Assembly (NCBI GenBank): GCA_033807775.1
Contig: CM066314.1
Span: 93,660,929-93,724,928, forward strand
Reading direction: 5' to 3'
From: Saussurea involucrata
Lineage: Eukaryota > Streptophyta > Magnoliopsida > Asterales > Asteraceae
DNA length: 64,000 nucleotides
The notes below the pieces were generated by a model. That model was given only the letters and a program-made list of their open reading frames with translations, did not search any database and was not told the origin of the DNA. Made by a program: the position numbers and the translations under genes. This document shows positions 22,322 through 33,297 of this stretch, one piece after another. Each line of letters starts with the position of its first letter. The first letter of the stretch is position 1.

Positions 22322-22875
22322 TCTTGCATTTAACCCCACCAGCTACTCATTTATTTCTCAACAAAGACATGTTTCACTTTTCATGGGGACGCAACATATA
22401 ATCTATCTAATCTTCATTCGGAATGTTTGGATATTGAAAAAGAAGGAAGTTTGCCCCACCTTCGCTCTTCAATCATGCACATTGAGTCCGTGGAAAACTT
22501 GTTGCTGTCTCAACAGTTTACATGCTTTGAGCCTATAATTTTTCAACCATAAGTTGCTTTATTCTTTATACACATGAACGTACACACAAGGAATATGTTT
22601 TCTTGTCATAACGTTCATAGAAATTCCTTTGTGGTTTTTCGATGATTGAATGGAAGCCCTGGGGGAGTGAACATCAAAAAGCTCCTTTACAAAGTACATC
22701 CGTTGTACTAAGTGGCTCCGTGCTACTTACAGGCATTTTAACTGATTCATCCGTTGTTTCAGGGTTACCACATTCTTTTGCTTGAATTTGAAAAGATTCG
22801 GATAAATTCTTTTGGAATTGACGGTTTATCAGACCAAAAAGGAGGAGAATGTTACTTGTGGTGAACAAAGTGCAT
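22322..22875 (+). mobile_element. Element J, right part: tail, polypurine tract and start of 3' LTR
   Basis: Continues J after A. No gene is seen. The polypurine tract AAAAAGGAGGAGAA lies at 22836-22849, followed at 22850 by an LTR start TGTTACTTGTGG. That LTR is interrupted after only 26 bases by element D at 22876. Confidence 0.55.
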
Positions 22876-23127
22876 TGTGGATCCCAGATTAACAACTGCA
22901 TTAACAAGAATCAACACAAATCAGTAATAATGTCACAAAATCACTTTGGTTAGATGAACAGAATGATAGCAATGTAGCCGTACAAAGGAAAAGTTAAGCA
23001 AACTAGTAATATGATCATTAAACCCTAATCAAGGTTTAGGCAAACTATTTATACCCAAAAAAGGATATTTACAAGATATGTCATAAATGGTCCCTATACT
23101 TCTATTCCACCAACATAAGACCTAACA
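22876..23127 (-). repeat. 3' LTR of element D
   Basis: 252 bp, TGTGGATCCC...GACCTAACA on the plus strand. Minus-strand TATAAATA near 23046-23053. The left boundary is chosen by similarity to the LTR of C; an alternative start is TGTTAC at 22850. Confidence 0.7.
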
Positions 23128-24119
23128 ATCCCCCCTTGGAATTGAAGTTCGATCTCATGCCAGTTAGGGACATATCGCTTTCGAATAGCGAATAATATCT
23201 CGAAGTGCCGAATGGATTTCCTGAACTCTAGCCGTTCTTCAATTGCTCTGAGAAGCTCTTCAGCTAGATACTTTCTGACGTTCGCGTAGTTCTCTAACGA
23301 CTCTTCAGGAAGATTGTTCAATGATCTTTTTCAGCACGTTCTGTATGTTCATCAAGGTTCCCTCACTGAACTTGTGCAGCTCGCTGATCCTCATGTATCT
23401 TTTCTCCCCTTTGTCATTCATATACACAATTCCTGTTTCTGGTTTGGATAAGATCGTATGTACCTGTATGTCTTCGGGAAGATTCAGATTGGGCTTCAGA
23501 ATGTTGATCTTCTTATGATTGCTTTCTAAACCCAACTGGAAGTCGTTGATGTAGGCGAGGGTGATAGTGCACTTCATAAATCTCTTTATCGTCTCGAGGG
23601 CTTTGGTGTAAGGTAACGGTCGGATGGTGCGGGTCTTTAGCTCTTTCAGTAGTACCGGGAAGTCGTTCAGGTTCAGATGCCTGAAGTTGGCTTCCGAGAA
23701 TATCCATTCTTTTCCGTCATCCCTTTTGACAGTGAAAACCAAGAACCATACACTAAGAACCTTGTCAGACACGATCTCCACAATTTATGTTATTCTGTGT
23801 CTCGTTCGGACTTGGTGGACCATTCTGCTTCTCTTCATTACTTCCAAATATTGTTTGCGGACTGGATCTTTTAGAAATGAGACCCCATAGCACATGACCA
23901 GGTCAAGTGGCATGATCCAGTGAGCAAATATCTTCTTCTGTGATTCCTCTAGGTATGGAACCAAGATCCGGACTCTTTCCCATCGAGCTGGTTGAGCAAG
24001 TTGAGGTGGAGCCGTTTCTGGGTCTGGAGTTGGAAGCTCGGAAGTACCTGCAGTATCGTGTACATCATGCTGAGAAATCGATACATGTTCACTCTGAAGA
24101 AGGAACTGGTCGTAGTCGT
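23094..24119 (-). pseudogene. Third ORF of element D, C-terminal part
   Basis: Downstream half of the ORF split by E. It carries the same C-terminal domain as ORF3 of A and B: WIFSEANFRHLNLNDF, DFQLGLES, GIVYMNDKGEKRYMR, ELHKFSEGTL. A stop at ~23785 (TRHRIT*) and a frame change near 23305-23321 break it. The last frame reads through the polypurine tract and stops inside the LTR at 23094. Function unknown. Confidence 0.75.
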
Positions 24120-24936
24120 TGTTAATGCCAAAAATCGCACAAAAGTACAACTTAAGGTCGATTGTGGAAATTAACAACTAAAGAAAGGAACCTTTCGACA
24201 AAGCGTGCGATAAAGACAAAAAATGTGAACGAGACAGAGAGTTTGGTGACGTAGGAAAACCTCGACAAAGAAAAAATCCGCGGACGATTGTGGAAGTCGT
24301 CGCTGCACTATGGTCGCCAAACAGGGGCGATGTCCTTATGTTTCGGGAGTCGATCGTACAGAGATTACAATACAAATGAAAGAAAGACTTTAAATGTAAA
24401 GTAACAAGTGTTTCAGATGTAAAAACAGTGTGTGTCGTGTGTAAAAATGAAGTGTCGTCTGGGAATGTCGTGCGTCGAGAGCGATTCTTTGAGAGATAAT
24501 TCTTTGCTTCGAATGTTCTTCTTAGTTTTTAAGATTGCTTCTGTTGTCCCCTGAAATGATGGTTGAACTCGGTATTTGTAGTCTTTGGGTGCTTTAATGG
24601 GCTCATTAAGTGTCTTGATAACTGCTATAACGTCCGCTGGATTAAATAATCATAACTGATCTTGTCGGTTATAGCTGTTGTTCATCAATGGCATTGATTT
24701 CCTGCATTTAACGCTCGAACAAACGTAACAGTTGTTTTAGATGTTAGTCGGTCGAGGTCGCATGGTCGAGTGGAATAGGCGACATCGTGGTCGAGTGTCG
24801 TGAGGTAAATATCTTTTCGATCTCAACTCTAATCAAAGGATAAAAATGCTCATGATTTTATTTTACCAAAGACAAGGGAAGTAGGTGTTTTCCTTACCTC
24901 GGTCGTGGTCAAGACTGGTGAAATTTTGCCCAAACA
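24120..24936 (-). repeat. 3' LTR of element E
   Basis: 817 bp, TGTTAATGCC...CCCAAACA on the plus strand. Dense in GTCG/CGAC words. Confidence 0.93.
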
Positions 24937-24956
24937 GTTTGCCCCCAAAATTTAAA
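24937..24956 (-). other. Polypurine tract of E
   Basis: Reads AAATTTTGGGGGCAAAC on the minus strand, adjoining the 3' LTR. Confidence 0.7.
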
Positions 24957-25233
24957 AAAGTGAAGTGGCAATTTCAAAAAGTTTTTTAAATTTTGCATGT
25001 CGGATGCCTGGGATCGTGACACGTGTCGAAAGATTACCTTAGTTGCCTTGGAACTGGACCGGTTCAATTCTAACTAGAGAGGGAAGTCGAACAGAGGATA
25101 AGGTCGTGACATCATGCTGACGCACGTTTATGCTAAGCAGCTGTCATTGCCAGGTGTCGACGATCCGTGTGGTTTATACGAAGAGACGAGGATGCGTGTC
25201 GACCATCAAGGGACTCGACTTGACTGATCGTTT

Positions 25234-25243
25234 GCATAAATAG
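25234..25243 (+). promoter_or_regulatory. TATA-like box of the antisense gene in E
   Basis: GCATAAATAG about 200 bp upstream of the ATG at 25437, in an otherwise non-coding 480-bp stretch (24957-25436). Candidate core promoter for plus-strand transcription. Confidence 0.45.
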
Positions 25244-26006
25244 AGACCACGGAGGATCTTTTCTTGTTTACGATTTCAGAGAGTTTTAGGCAAAGATTTC
25301 TTTCTGATTTTCTTGCCATTGCTTGTCCAATCTTTTCTAAAACCTGCAAGGATCTCCAGATATGTTAGGATTTTCAAGGTCTAGAGCGCTTATATATATA
25401 AGGTACGATCTCTTTGTTTTCTTAAGTCTGTTAGTAATGTCGATGGAACCTGAAAGCTCTATTGGAGAACAATCAGATCTCGATGATTTGAGAAGCCTAG
25501 CTAAAATCCATGTGGGGGTTGAATTATTTAGAGCATGCCAAACTCGGTCGAATAAGTGTCCCGAGGGGTATATCGTGATATACGAATATCCCTTTAAGAT
25601 AGGTTTCGAATGGCCCTACTCGCCACTGGCTAAGACATTTATGCTAGAATTCGACTTAGCACCAAGCCAACTAATGCCCCAGTTTTGGCAAGTCGTACAA
25701 GTGATCGAGCGTCTCACTAAGAAATGGGAATTTGCCATGAATTTACGCGACCTCCTTTTGGCTTATCAGGCCAAGAAGGACGGATGTCATCGCTGCAGCC
25801 TGTACTCTAGGCTTAAAGGAGATCGTACCTTGGTCTTAAGGACCGCTATAAACGATCGTAAATGGAAGACCATGTACGCATTCGTGCGTAAATCGACTCT
25901 TGATTCTGAGAGCGGCTGGATTAGGGCCGACTGGAATATGTCGAGTAAGTTTTTCTTAGTTTCTCGTTGTGCATCGCATGTTACTTTTTATTTACTTCTG
26001 ACTTGG

Positions 26007-27650
26007 TGTAATAACCAGGTATGTCATTGATTTAATTAATATTATTATTTGAATTTAAGAAGGGTTTGGAGTTAGTTTTATATATGTTAGTTGAGTAGTT
26101 ATGGAGTTAGAAGTTAAGGGGTAAGTTTTAATTTTGATATGGAAATATAGGGATGTATTTTGCCATATAGAATAAGTTTGAGGTTTGTTTGGTATTTTTG
26201 CCAAACAACACCTCCACCACCGCCTTTACCACCTCACAAGGAGGACGTGTCTCCTTTGAAACACAATTAGCAAAGAAACTCTAAAGGGTGTGTGTGTTCG
26301 GTTTAGAGAGAGAGGAGAGAAAAGAAAAATCGAAAGAAGAAGAAGAAGAAGGAAAGATTCAGCTGAGTATTTTAAGATTCACAGCAAGAAAAACAAAGGT
26401 ATTAATCCATACAAATCCTCACTTTTATGTGTATTAGATTTTACATGAGTTTGAAGTGGGTTTTCATGATTTAGAGATGTTTTGGAAAATCTGAGCACAT
26501 GGGTAGGTTATGTTAATAGTCTTAAACTTATCTGCACATTTACAACAACTTGCATAGTTTAAAAGATTAGAATTCTGGGTTTAGATGAACACTGTGGACT
26601 GAGATATTCAAGCAAGTCGCAACAGTGAGTTGCGACATGGTTGAATGTTATGATCTTCATGAATGTCGCAACCTTGAGTTGCGACTTTCTCATGAAGTCG
26701 CAACAGTGGATTGCGACTTGGTGCTATGTCGCAACAGTTTGTTGCGACTTGAGGGGGTTGTCGCAACAGTTGGTTGCGACATGAAGAGGAAGTCGCAGTA
26801 GTTAGTTGCGACTTGGTACTGTGTCGCAGTAGTTGATTGCGACTTGGTGTAGTGTATTGCGACATAGAGTAATTCCATAGTTGATTGCGAATTGAGTCAA
26901 GGATTTCAGAACTTAGAGATTTTAGTCTTAAAAAGAAATATTTGTATTTATTTGATACAGATTCTGTGAAACTGAACTGAAGAATTTGGAGTGCTCGGTA
27001 AATAGCTTGGGAGGATTTTGGAATTAAGCGAAACAAGTGAGTTTTTACTTAAAATGTTTTCAAATGGAATACATGTATGTGAATGAATGTAATATTGTGC
27101 ATATGGTGTTTATATGAGTATTACATTGCATGGGTGCTAGTTGGCCGAGCTTAGGATCGGTGAAAGTTGGCTGTACAGAGGGACAGTGGTGTTGGCTGTA
27201 TTTAGTACATCGGTGTATATTAATTAATTGGCTTGCTATCAATTAATATGGCCAAGAGAAAGAGAAAGAGATGGAATGATACATGATGCATGAATCATAT
27301 GTGGTATTTTTATTATGTGTATTGAATGTTTGTAAAAGATGATTTTTAACTAACGAGGATTTTCTCACTAGACCTCAAGGTCTAACCCTCATATTTGTTT
27401 TAAAATATGTATTCCAGGTCAAGGAGAAAATAAAGGACAGTGATAGGATATATCATGTTTAGCTTTTTGGAAGATGCATGATTGTGAAGATTCTAGTTGT
27501 GTTTTGTATCTATTATGTACTTCGTTATAAGTGAAAAAGGTTGTACTGAAAGACCTATTTGGTTAAGATAAGGGACCATAAATGAAATATGATGTATTGT
27601 TTTGTGGTAAAATATATGTTATTTGTATGTTGGGAATCCGGGTCGTTACA
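26007..27650 (+). mobile_element. K: solo LTR of a Tekay-like chromovirus in intron 1
   Basis: 1644 bp, TGTAATAACC...GGTCGTTACA. Flanks CTTGG (26002-26006) and CTTAG (27651-27655) are a target duplication with one mismatch. Termini and the internal CTCACTAGACCTC...GTCTAACCCTC text match the LTR material at H. No internal region or second LTR, so it is a solo LTR. Removing it leaves an intron of about 79 bp, like the other two introns. Confidence 0.8.
26616..26843. repeat. Array of seven 21-nt hairpin units in K
   Basis: GTCGCAAC-nnnnn-GTTGCGAC and close variants start at 26616, 26665, 26697, 26728, 26760, 26792 and 26823, a spacing of 31-32 bp after the first. Each unit is an 8-bp inverted repeat around a 5-nt loop; a partial eighth ends near 26863. 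Confidence 0.92.
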
Positions 27651-29155
27651 CTTAGCACCTGGGTATCGACAGAAATTAATTTTGAGGACGTAAAACCTTA
27701 CACCAATTCTCAAGCAAAGGTCGACGCGTTCTTAGAGTTTAGCACGGAAGAACCGTCGTTTATCGTACGACACTTGGTGGACGACGATGAAGACTTGGTA
27801 TACTTAGGAGAGAATCGGGGAGAGAAGCGTGAGGAGGAAGAGGGGGAAGAGAAAGAATCGAGAGAGGAAAGAGAAATGACCGGTAAGTGTATTTTCTCAA
27901 TTCCTTCGGCTTGATCCGAATTTTTATTTTATGCTCTTTCTTTTCTGGTTTCCAGGAGAATCACAACCCAAAATGCCGGCTGTCTCTGCTAAAAGAGCAG
28001 CTCATCTTGAGCTCGCCCGTAAGGGCAAGGAAAGGAGGTTAAGGAGCTTGTCCACTTACCCTGAGGTTCCGAAGAAGATGAGGACGATGAGTCCGAGGGA
28101 ACCGTCTTTAGGGGTCGATAACTCATCGAGAGTTGTTACGCCTGAGAAGGCGAAGGTCGCATCGACTAAGAAGACGTCTTCTAGTGAGATAGCTGCGACA
28201 CCTATCAATTCTGCGCCTCTGGCGGAAACAGCAAAGTCCCCGTCTGCCACGTCGGACCCTTCGTCGGCCGGCAAGGGCAAGGATCACCCGATGGGAGGGG
28301 CCAAGGTCACGACGGTTAATTTTACATTACCGTCGGACTTTATGGTTGATAATGTCCTGGACGGGACGAACCTATTTCCTTATCTGGGGAAGTATCTGCT
28401 CCCGTCTTTCAGGGAGCGTTTTGAGGGGTTTCCAATCGAGGAGACGGGGGCCCATGTCGCTGGACTGGCGTTCATGGTAAGTCTTTCTTTGAAGACTTGT
28501 TTTATATTGTTGATGTTTACGATGTCGCACGTTTATTAACGATGCTTAGTTTATATTTCCATAGGTGTTTCAAGCCTCATTGGCTTTGCGTGTCGAGACG
28601 ACAAAGATCAAGGGTCTAGTGTCCGCTGCCCACGAGAGGGGGAACACGGCATTGGCTAGAGCAAATGTCGCCGTGGAGCATGAATAGGGTATGTAGAAAC
28701 GTCTCGACGATGCCCTAAAATAGTTGGAGGTTGTCGGTCATGCCATGGATGAGGCCAACCATCGCCTGACACAGTCCCTGTCCATGATTGCTGACCAAAG
28801 AGAGGAGACAGACAAGGTCAAGGAATCCTTAGCGGAGATCGCAAAGGAGGCTGAGGATTCTAAGTCCAGAGTGGTGGATTTGGAAAAAGAGGTTAAGGAC
28901 CTTAAAGACGGGAGCAAGACCGTCTTTGCCTTGGCTCTCCTGACCGCCAGGGCGGCGATTATGAGGCGACATCTGCTGGGGAAGGACCCTCTTGCATCAG
29001 CGACAGAGGAACTAGCTGTCTATCTGAAGAATGTTGGTTCTGAGAGAGACCTTGATTCAGATGACGAGAAGGATGTTGAGGAGGAGACGGATGAGGGTCT
29101 TCAGGGCGAAGTTCCAGGCAAGGAGGCGACTGACGTTCCTCCTCCTCAAACCTAA

Positions 29156-30037
29156 TATTTTTGGTTTCGTTTTAGCTTCGACCGTTGGGGGTCGAGTTTT
29201 TTTGGATGTATGTATGACATTAAGTTTGATGAATGAAACTTAAACTTTTCTTGACTTTGTGTCTCATACGTTATTGCAAATAAATACAACATCGATTACA
29301 AAATTTACCAAGAAAAAGATCATGCGACTTAGGCATACATTGCAACACAATAACTAGAACGTAAGCCATAAGACTTTTAAATCGTGTAAACAAACATAAG
29401 TACATGCGATCAAAGCATTCATTCAGAACATGACATTCTTCTAAGTTAAAAAACATCGATTGGGTGGTCGTTAGACCTTATGATCGTACAACTAGATCGT
29501 ACGATGAACTTGAATCATGTGTCTCTGCGAAAGAATAATCAAGTCATAGACATGATTATTTATGTCGTGCGATCCTGCATAACTAAAGTCATATAGTAGA
29601 CTTAGCAACTTATGTCGTGCGATCTGCGATAAAACAATGTCAGAGGTTGGTCGTTGGCTAGCCAACGACCCTTCGATGCTTAAGTCAGTAATCATTCGTG
29701 ATGACAAATCGTAAGAAAAAAGAAATTAGGAAAAATACCTCTGCGGACTCTTGTTTAATGGGGTAACTGCCCCTCGTCATTTATCATCCTATTTCTCTTA
29801 GGAGTAAATAGGTTTAAATGACGGATCGATACTGGGTCTCTGTGAATCAATTTTTGAAGTTGATGTCGACGATGTTTTCGTGCGACAGGGCGAAATAGTC
29901 GACGTGTCCCTGTGTGAAAGGTATTAGTGTGTTTCTAAGGTTAGGATTAGAAAGACGAACCTGTCGAGATCTTTTAATCAAGCTTCCTCCGGTTCAGGAT
30001 AATTTCCTTGATCTGTGATTGCTTTTCGGCTTATTTC
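29156..30037. other. Non-coding stretch of E between protease remnant and antisense gene
   Basis: This is where RT-RH-IN would lie in an autonomous relative. I see no Pol motif on either strand; short open frames are not convincing. It is rich in TCGTGCGAT and similar words. Confidence 0.6.
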
Positions 30038-30408
30038 CGCGTCTTCAAGGTGGTCTTATAGCAATCGCGAGCGACTTTCGGCTCACTCTTGATTTCTTGG
30101 ACTCCCCACGGCGTAGGGAACTTCATGGTCTGATGATACGTCGAGGGAACGCCTTTCATTTCATGAATCCATGGTCAATCGAATATGATGTTGTAGGCCG
30201 ACGCACAGTCGATGACGCTGAATTTGGTCTGCTTGTTGACTCCTCCGGCATAGACAGGCAAGATGATCTCTCCAAAGGTACTTGTCGCTTCTCCATTGAA
30301 ACCAACCAAGGTTGTCGAACATCGGACGACTTCCGAGCGATCGATTCCCATGGCTTTGACGGTGTTAAGGAAAATGATGTTTGCTGAACTGCCTCCATCG
30401 ACCAAGAC
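30038..30408 (-). pseudogene. Aspartic protease and start of RT linker of E (truncated)
   Basis: In frame with gag. The protease active-site motif VDGGSSANIIF is near the start, then VIDCASAYNIIFD, TGA at 30175-30177, and PWIHEMKGVPSTYHQTMKF, the segment that normally leads into RT. A TAA near 30038 ends it. The TGA here and the one between gag and protease (30409-30411) both fit CGA-to-TGA changes. Confidence 0.8.
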
Positions 30409-32378
30409 TCACCGGGTTAAACAATTACCAATCGTGAGTTGAATAATTAACCCGTCATGATGCTTCTGGTACGAGTCGCCGATGTCGTCTTGATCGAATA
30501 CAATCTTCATAGCTTCCAGCTCCAGGTCATCTTTTGGCCTTGATGAACGCGGGATAGGTCGATTATCGGGCGCTTGACTGGCGTGACGCTTGGCTACGGA
30601 ATACGTCAGACCACACACGTCGGAACCACCAGTGATGCAATTGATGAATTTCGCAGGCTCGGGGGTTGGAGGTCGACGGTCGCTAGCTGAAGTAACGACG
30701 TCATCGATGATTTCTTTGAGATTTCCTTTTGGGACATGATACGCTAGCTCCTTTTTGAGAGCTATGCAATCATCCGTCGCATGACCATGGTTGACATAGA
30801 AGTCGCACCACTTCGATTTATCTTTCTTGGCATCATCCTGATCGGATTTCTTTAGCCACCGGATGGTCGCCTGAGCGGTATTCAGAGCCTCGACCAAGTC
30901 CTTAGTGGACCCTTTGAATCCGTAGGAGGATATCTTGGGGTACTGAGGGAATTTGGTCGCGGTCTTGGCCTCCGCTTTCGTCTTGAATCGGACGTTTGAG
31001 ATTTGGCGTGCGGGTTCTACTTTGGAAATTGCTTTTGCTTTGAACTCCGGCTTCTTCACACCTAACGACCTCTTGTCGTCGGTATGCTTACGACGGAAGG
31101 CAGCATCGTCTTCTACCCTCATATAGGCTAGGGTCCGAGCTCGGACGTCTTCAAAATTCTCTGGAGGATACTTGGTCAGATCGGTGTATAAACCCAATTT
31201 ATTGTCCAGACCACGCTTATAAGCTTCAATTGCGGTTTTGATGTCGCAGTTGCGGATACTAATCATTTATGCATTGAACCTATTGAAGTAGCTTCGAATA
31301 AATTCATTAGTTTTCTGCACGACATAATACAGGTCACTAGTCTGCTTCTCCATCTTGCGACTACTGGTGAATTGCTGGGAGAACTGATTGACTAACTCAG
31401 CGAATGACCCGATGGACTTGGGTTTGAGATTGATCAACCACTGGAGGGCAGGGCCAGCGAGAGTCGTGCCGAAGCTTTTGCATATGCATACTTCTTGATA
31501 CATGTGCGGGATCGAGATCGTCCACATGAGCTGTTTATATTGCGCGATAAGCTCTGTCGGGTCGGTCACCCCCGAATACTTGGGTGTGAAGGCGGGGACA
31601 TTGTATTTCTTTGGGACCTCGACGGTCGTGATTTCGTCGATGAAAGGTGACACCTGAAAGCATGATCGAGGCTCGAGATCGACGGGCACGGCTGCCCCAG
31701 GTAGCTTGGCGAGCAAAGACATGACGCGCTCATTCTGATCCTCTAGTATTTTCAACCGTTGGCGATGGGGTCATTAGGGTCGGGATTCGTCCCTGCCAAT
31801 GGATTAGCTTCCGAGCTAGTACCATTGCCATACGGCGAACCATTGGCGTCCCTATTTTAAGGGACAAAATACGGCTGCGACCCATTCTGAAACGGCTGAG
31901 ATCCATTCTGAAATGGCTGAGATCCATTCTGAAATGGCTGAGATCCATTATTCATGGGTGGTGGCCTTATATGCTGAGGAGGAACTGTCCCGAACTGGGG
32001 ATTTGGGTTGAACGTCACCTGTTGCTGATTTTGCATGAACGCACCAGGCTGCTGGTTCTGAGTGAATGGTCATGGTCCTGGATTCTACATGAATGGATTT
32101 GGCCCGGGATTATGGACAAATGGAGCCGAACCAGGATTATGGACGAATGGAGTGGATCCTGGATTCTGAACGAATGGAACGGATGCTGGATTCGGAACGA
32201 ACGGCCTAGGACCATTCTGCGGTCTAAACGATCCATTCGAATTCTGATTTCTTAGTCGCGCGATCTCTTCAGCTGCTCTTTGGCTCTGCTCAGCCATGGC
32301 ATTGATTTGATTCCGCGCAACTTCAAATTCCTGATACATCTGGGCAACGATATGCTCTTGATTTCCAGGGGCTGCCAT
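30409..32378 (-). pseudogene. gag of element E (Tat-type, broken)
   Basis: ATG at 32378. The N-terminus is a helical segment, then Pro/Asn/Phe-rich peptide repeats (NPGSAPFVH type, ~32090-32220) and a NGSQPFQ repeat (~31865-31945). The retrotransposon Gag domain spans about 31280-31650 (YKQLMWTISIPHMYQEV, GPALQWLINLKP, FVTSSRK-like region). A degenerate zinc knuckle CDFYVNHGHATDDC lies near 30780-30820. Breaks: TAG at 32085, a frame change between 32085 and ~31950, TAA at 31267 and TGA at 30409. Confidence 0.85.
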
Positions 32379-32463
32379 TTTCCTGAAACAGAAAATAGAA
32401 GAAACTCCAAGAAACCATTAGTAGGACGCACGTTTGTCGAAGATTTTCTCTAGATGGGGTCCC

Positions 32464-32479
32464 ACGGATGGCGCCAAAC
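32464..32479 (-). other. Primer binding region of E
   Basis: Minus strand reads GTTTGGCGCCATCC directly after the LTR, the TGGCGCC type seen in Tat-lineage Gypsy elements. Confidence 0.75.
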
Positions 32480-33297
32480 TGTTAATGCAAAAAATCGCAC
32501 AAAAGTACAACTTAAGGTCGATTGTGGAAATTAACAACTAAAGAAAGGAACCTTTCGACAAAGCGTGCGATAAAGACAAAAAATGTGAATGAGACAGAGA
32601 GTTTGGTGACGCGGGAAAAACCTTGACGAGGAAAAAACCCACGGACGACTGTGGAAGTCGTCGCTGCAATATGGTCACCAAACAGGGGCGATGTCCTTAT
32701 GTTTCGGGAGTCGATCGTACAGAGATTACAATACAAATGAAAGAAAGACTTTAAATGTAAAGTAACAAGTGTTTCAGATGTAAAAACAGTGTGCATCGTG
32801 TGTAAAAATGAAGTGTCGTCTGGGAATGTCGTTCGTCGAGAGCGATTCTTCGAGAGAAAATTCTTTGCTTCGAATGTTCTTCTTAGTTTTTAAGATTGCT
32901 TCTGTTGTCCCCTGAAATGATGGTTGAACTCGGTATTTGTAGTCTTCGGGTGCTTTAATGGGCTCATTAAGTGTCTTGATAACTGCTATAACGTCCACTG
33001 GATTAAATCTTCATAATTGATCTTGTCGGTTATAGTCGATGTTCATCAATGGCATTGATTTCCTGCATTTAACACTCGAACAAACGTAATAGTTGTTTTA
33101 GACGTTAGTCGGTTGAGGTCGCTTGGTCGTGTGGAACAGGCGACGTCGTGGTCGAGTGTCGTGAGGTAAATATCTTTTCGATCTCAACTCTAATCAGAGG
33201 ATAAAAATGCTCATGATTTTATTTTACCAAAGACAAGGGAAGTAGGTGTTTTCCATACCTCGGTCGTGGTCGAGACTGGTGAAATTTTGCCAAAACA
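32480..33297 (-). repeat. 5' LTR of element E
   Basis: 818 bp, pair of 24120-24936; followed by GTCGT. Confidence 0.93.

Larger units (their letters stand above)
25437..29155 (+). pseudogene. Antisense spliced gene of element E (Tat-type extra ORF)
   Basis: Runs opposite to gag, as in Tat-lineage Gypsy elements. Exon 1 25437-25944 encodes a domain like the plant 'putative gypsy type transposon' family (IYEYPFKIGFEWPYSP, QLMPQFWQVV, DRKWKTMYAFV). Introns: 1 from GTAAGT at 25945 to CGACAG at 27672 (keeps frame; contains K), 2 at 27883-27955 (GTAAGT...TTCCAG), 3 at 28477-28564 (GTAAGT...CCATAG). Exon 3 is Lys/Ser/Ala-rich; exon 4 (28565-29155) is coiled-coil-like with an acidic end. Three TAG stops (28685, 28694, 28721) lie where CAG is expected. 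Product function unknown. Confidence 0.75.
24120..33297 (-). mobile_element. Element E: non-autonomous Tat-type Ty3/Gypsy element with antisense gene
   Basis: Target duplication GTCGT is at 24115-24119 and 33298-33302. LTRs are 24120-24936 and 32480-33297 and differ at roughly 40 positions by eye. In minus-strand order: primer site, gag, protease, then an abrupt end of coding; an antisense spliced gene; polypurine tract; 3' LTR. RT, RNase H and integrase are missing, so mobility would need a helper. It interrupts the third ORF of D, whose frame joins across the insertion. Solo LTR K lies inside it. Confidence 0.93.

Noticed and set aside
22850..22875. Taking TGTTAC at 22850 as the left end of the D LTR
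   Set aside because: TGTGGATCCC at 22876 aligns with the end of the C LTR and gives a similar length (252 versus 256); 22850 follows a polypurine tract and fits J's own LTR start better.
26616..26863. Evenly spaced palindromic repeats resembling a CRISPR array
   Set aside because: The setting is a plant LTR. The 'spacers' are only ~10 nt and similar to each other, and no cas-like gene is present.
26608..27036. 142-codon minus-strand frame in K
   Set aside because: Its sequence is a translation of the hairpin array; repetitive and without domain.
29271..29707. Short minus-strand frames between E protease and antisense gene
   Set aside because: No RT, RNase H or integrase motif; composition matches non-coding flanks.
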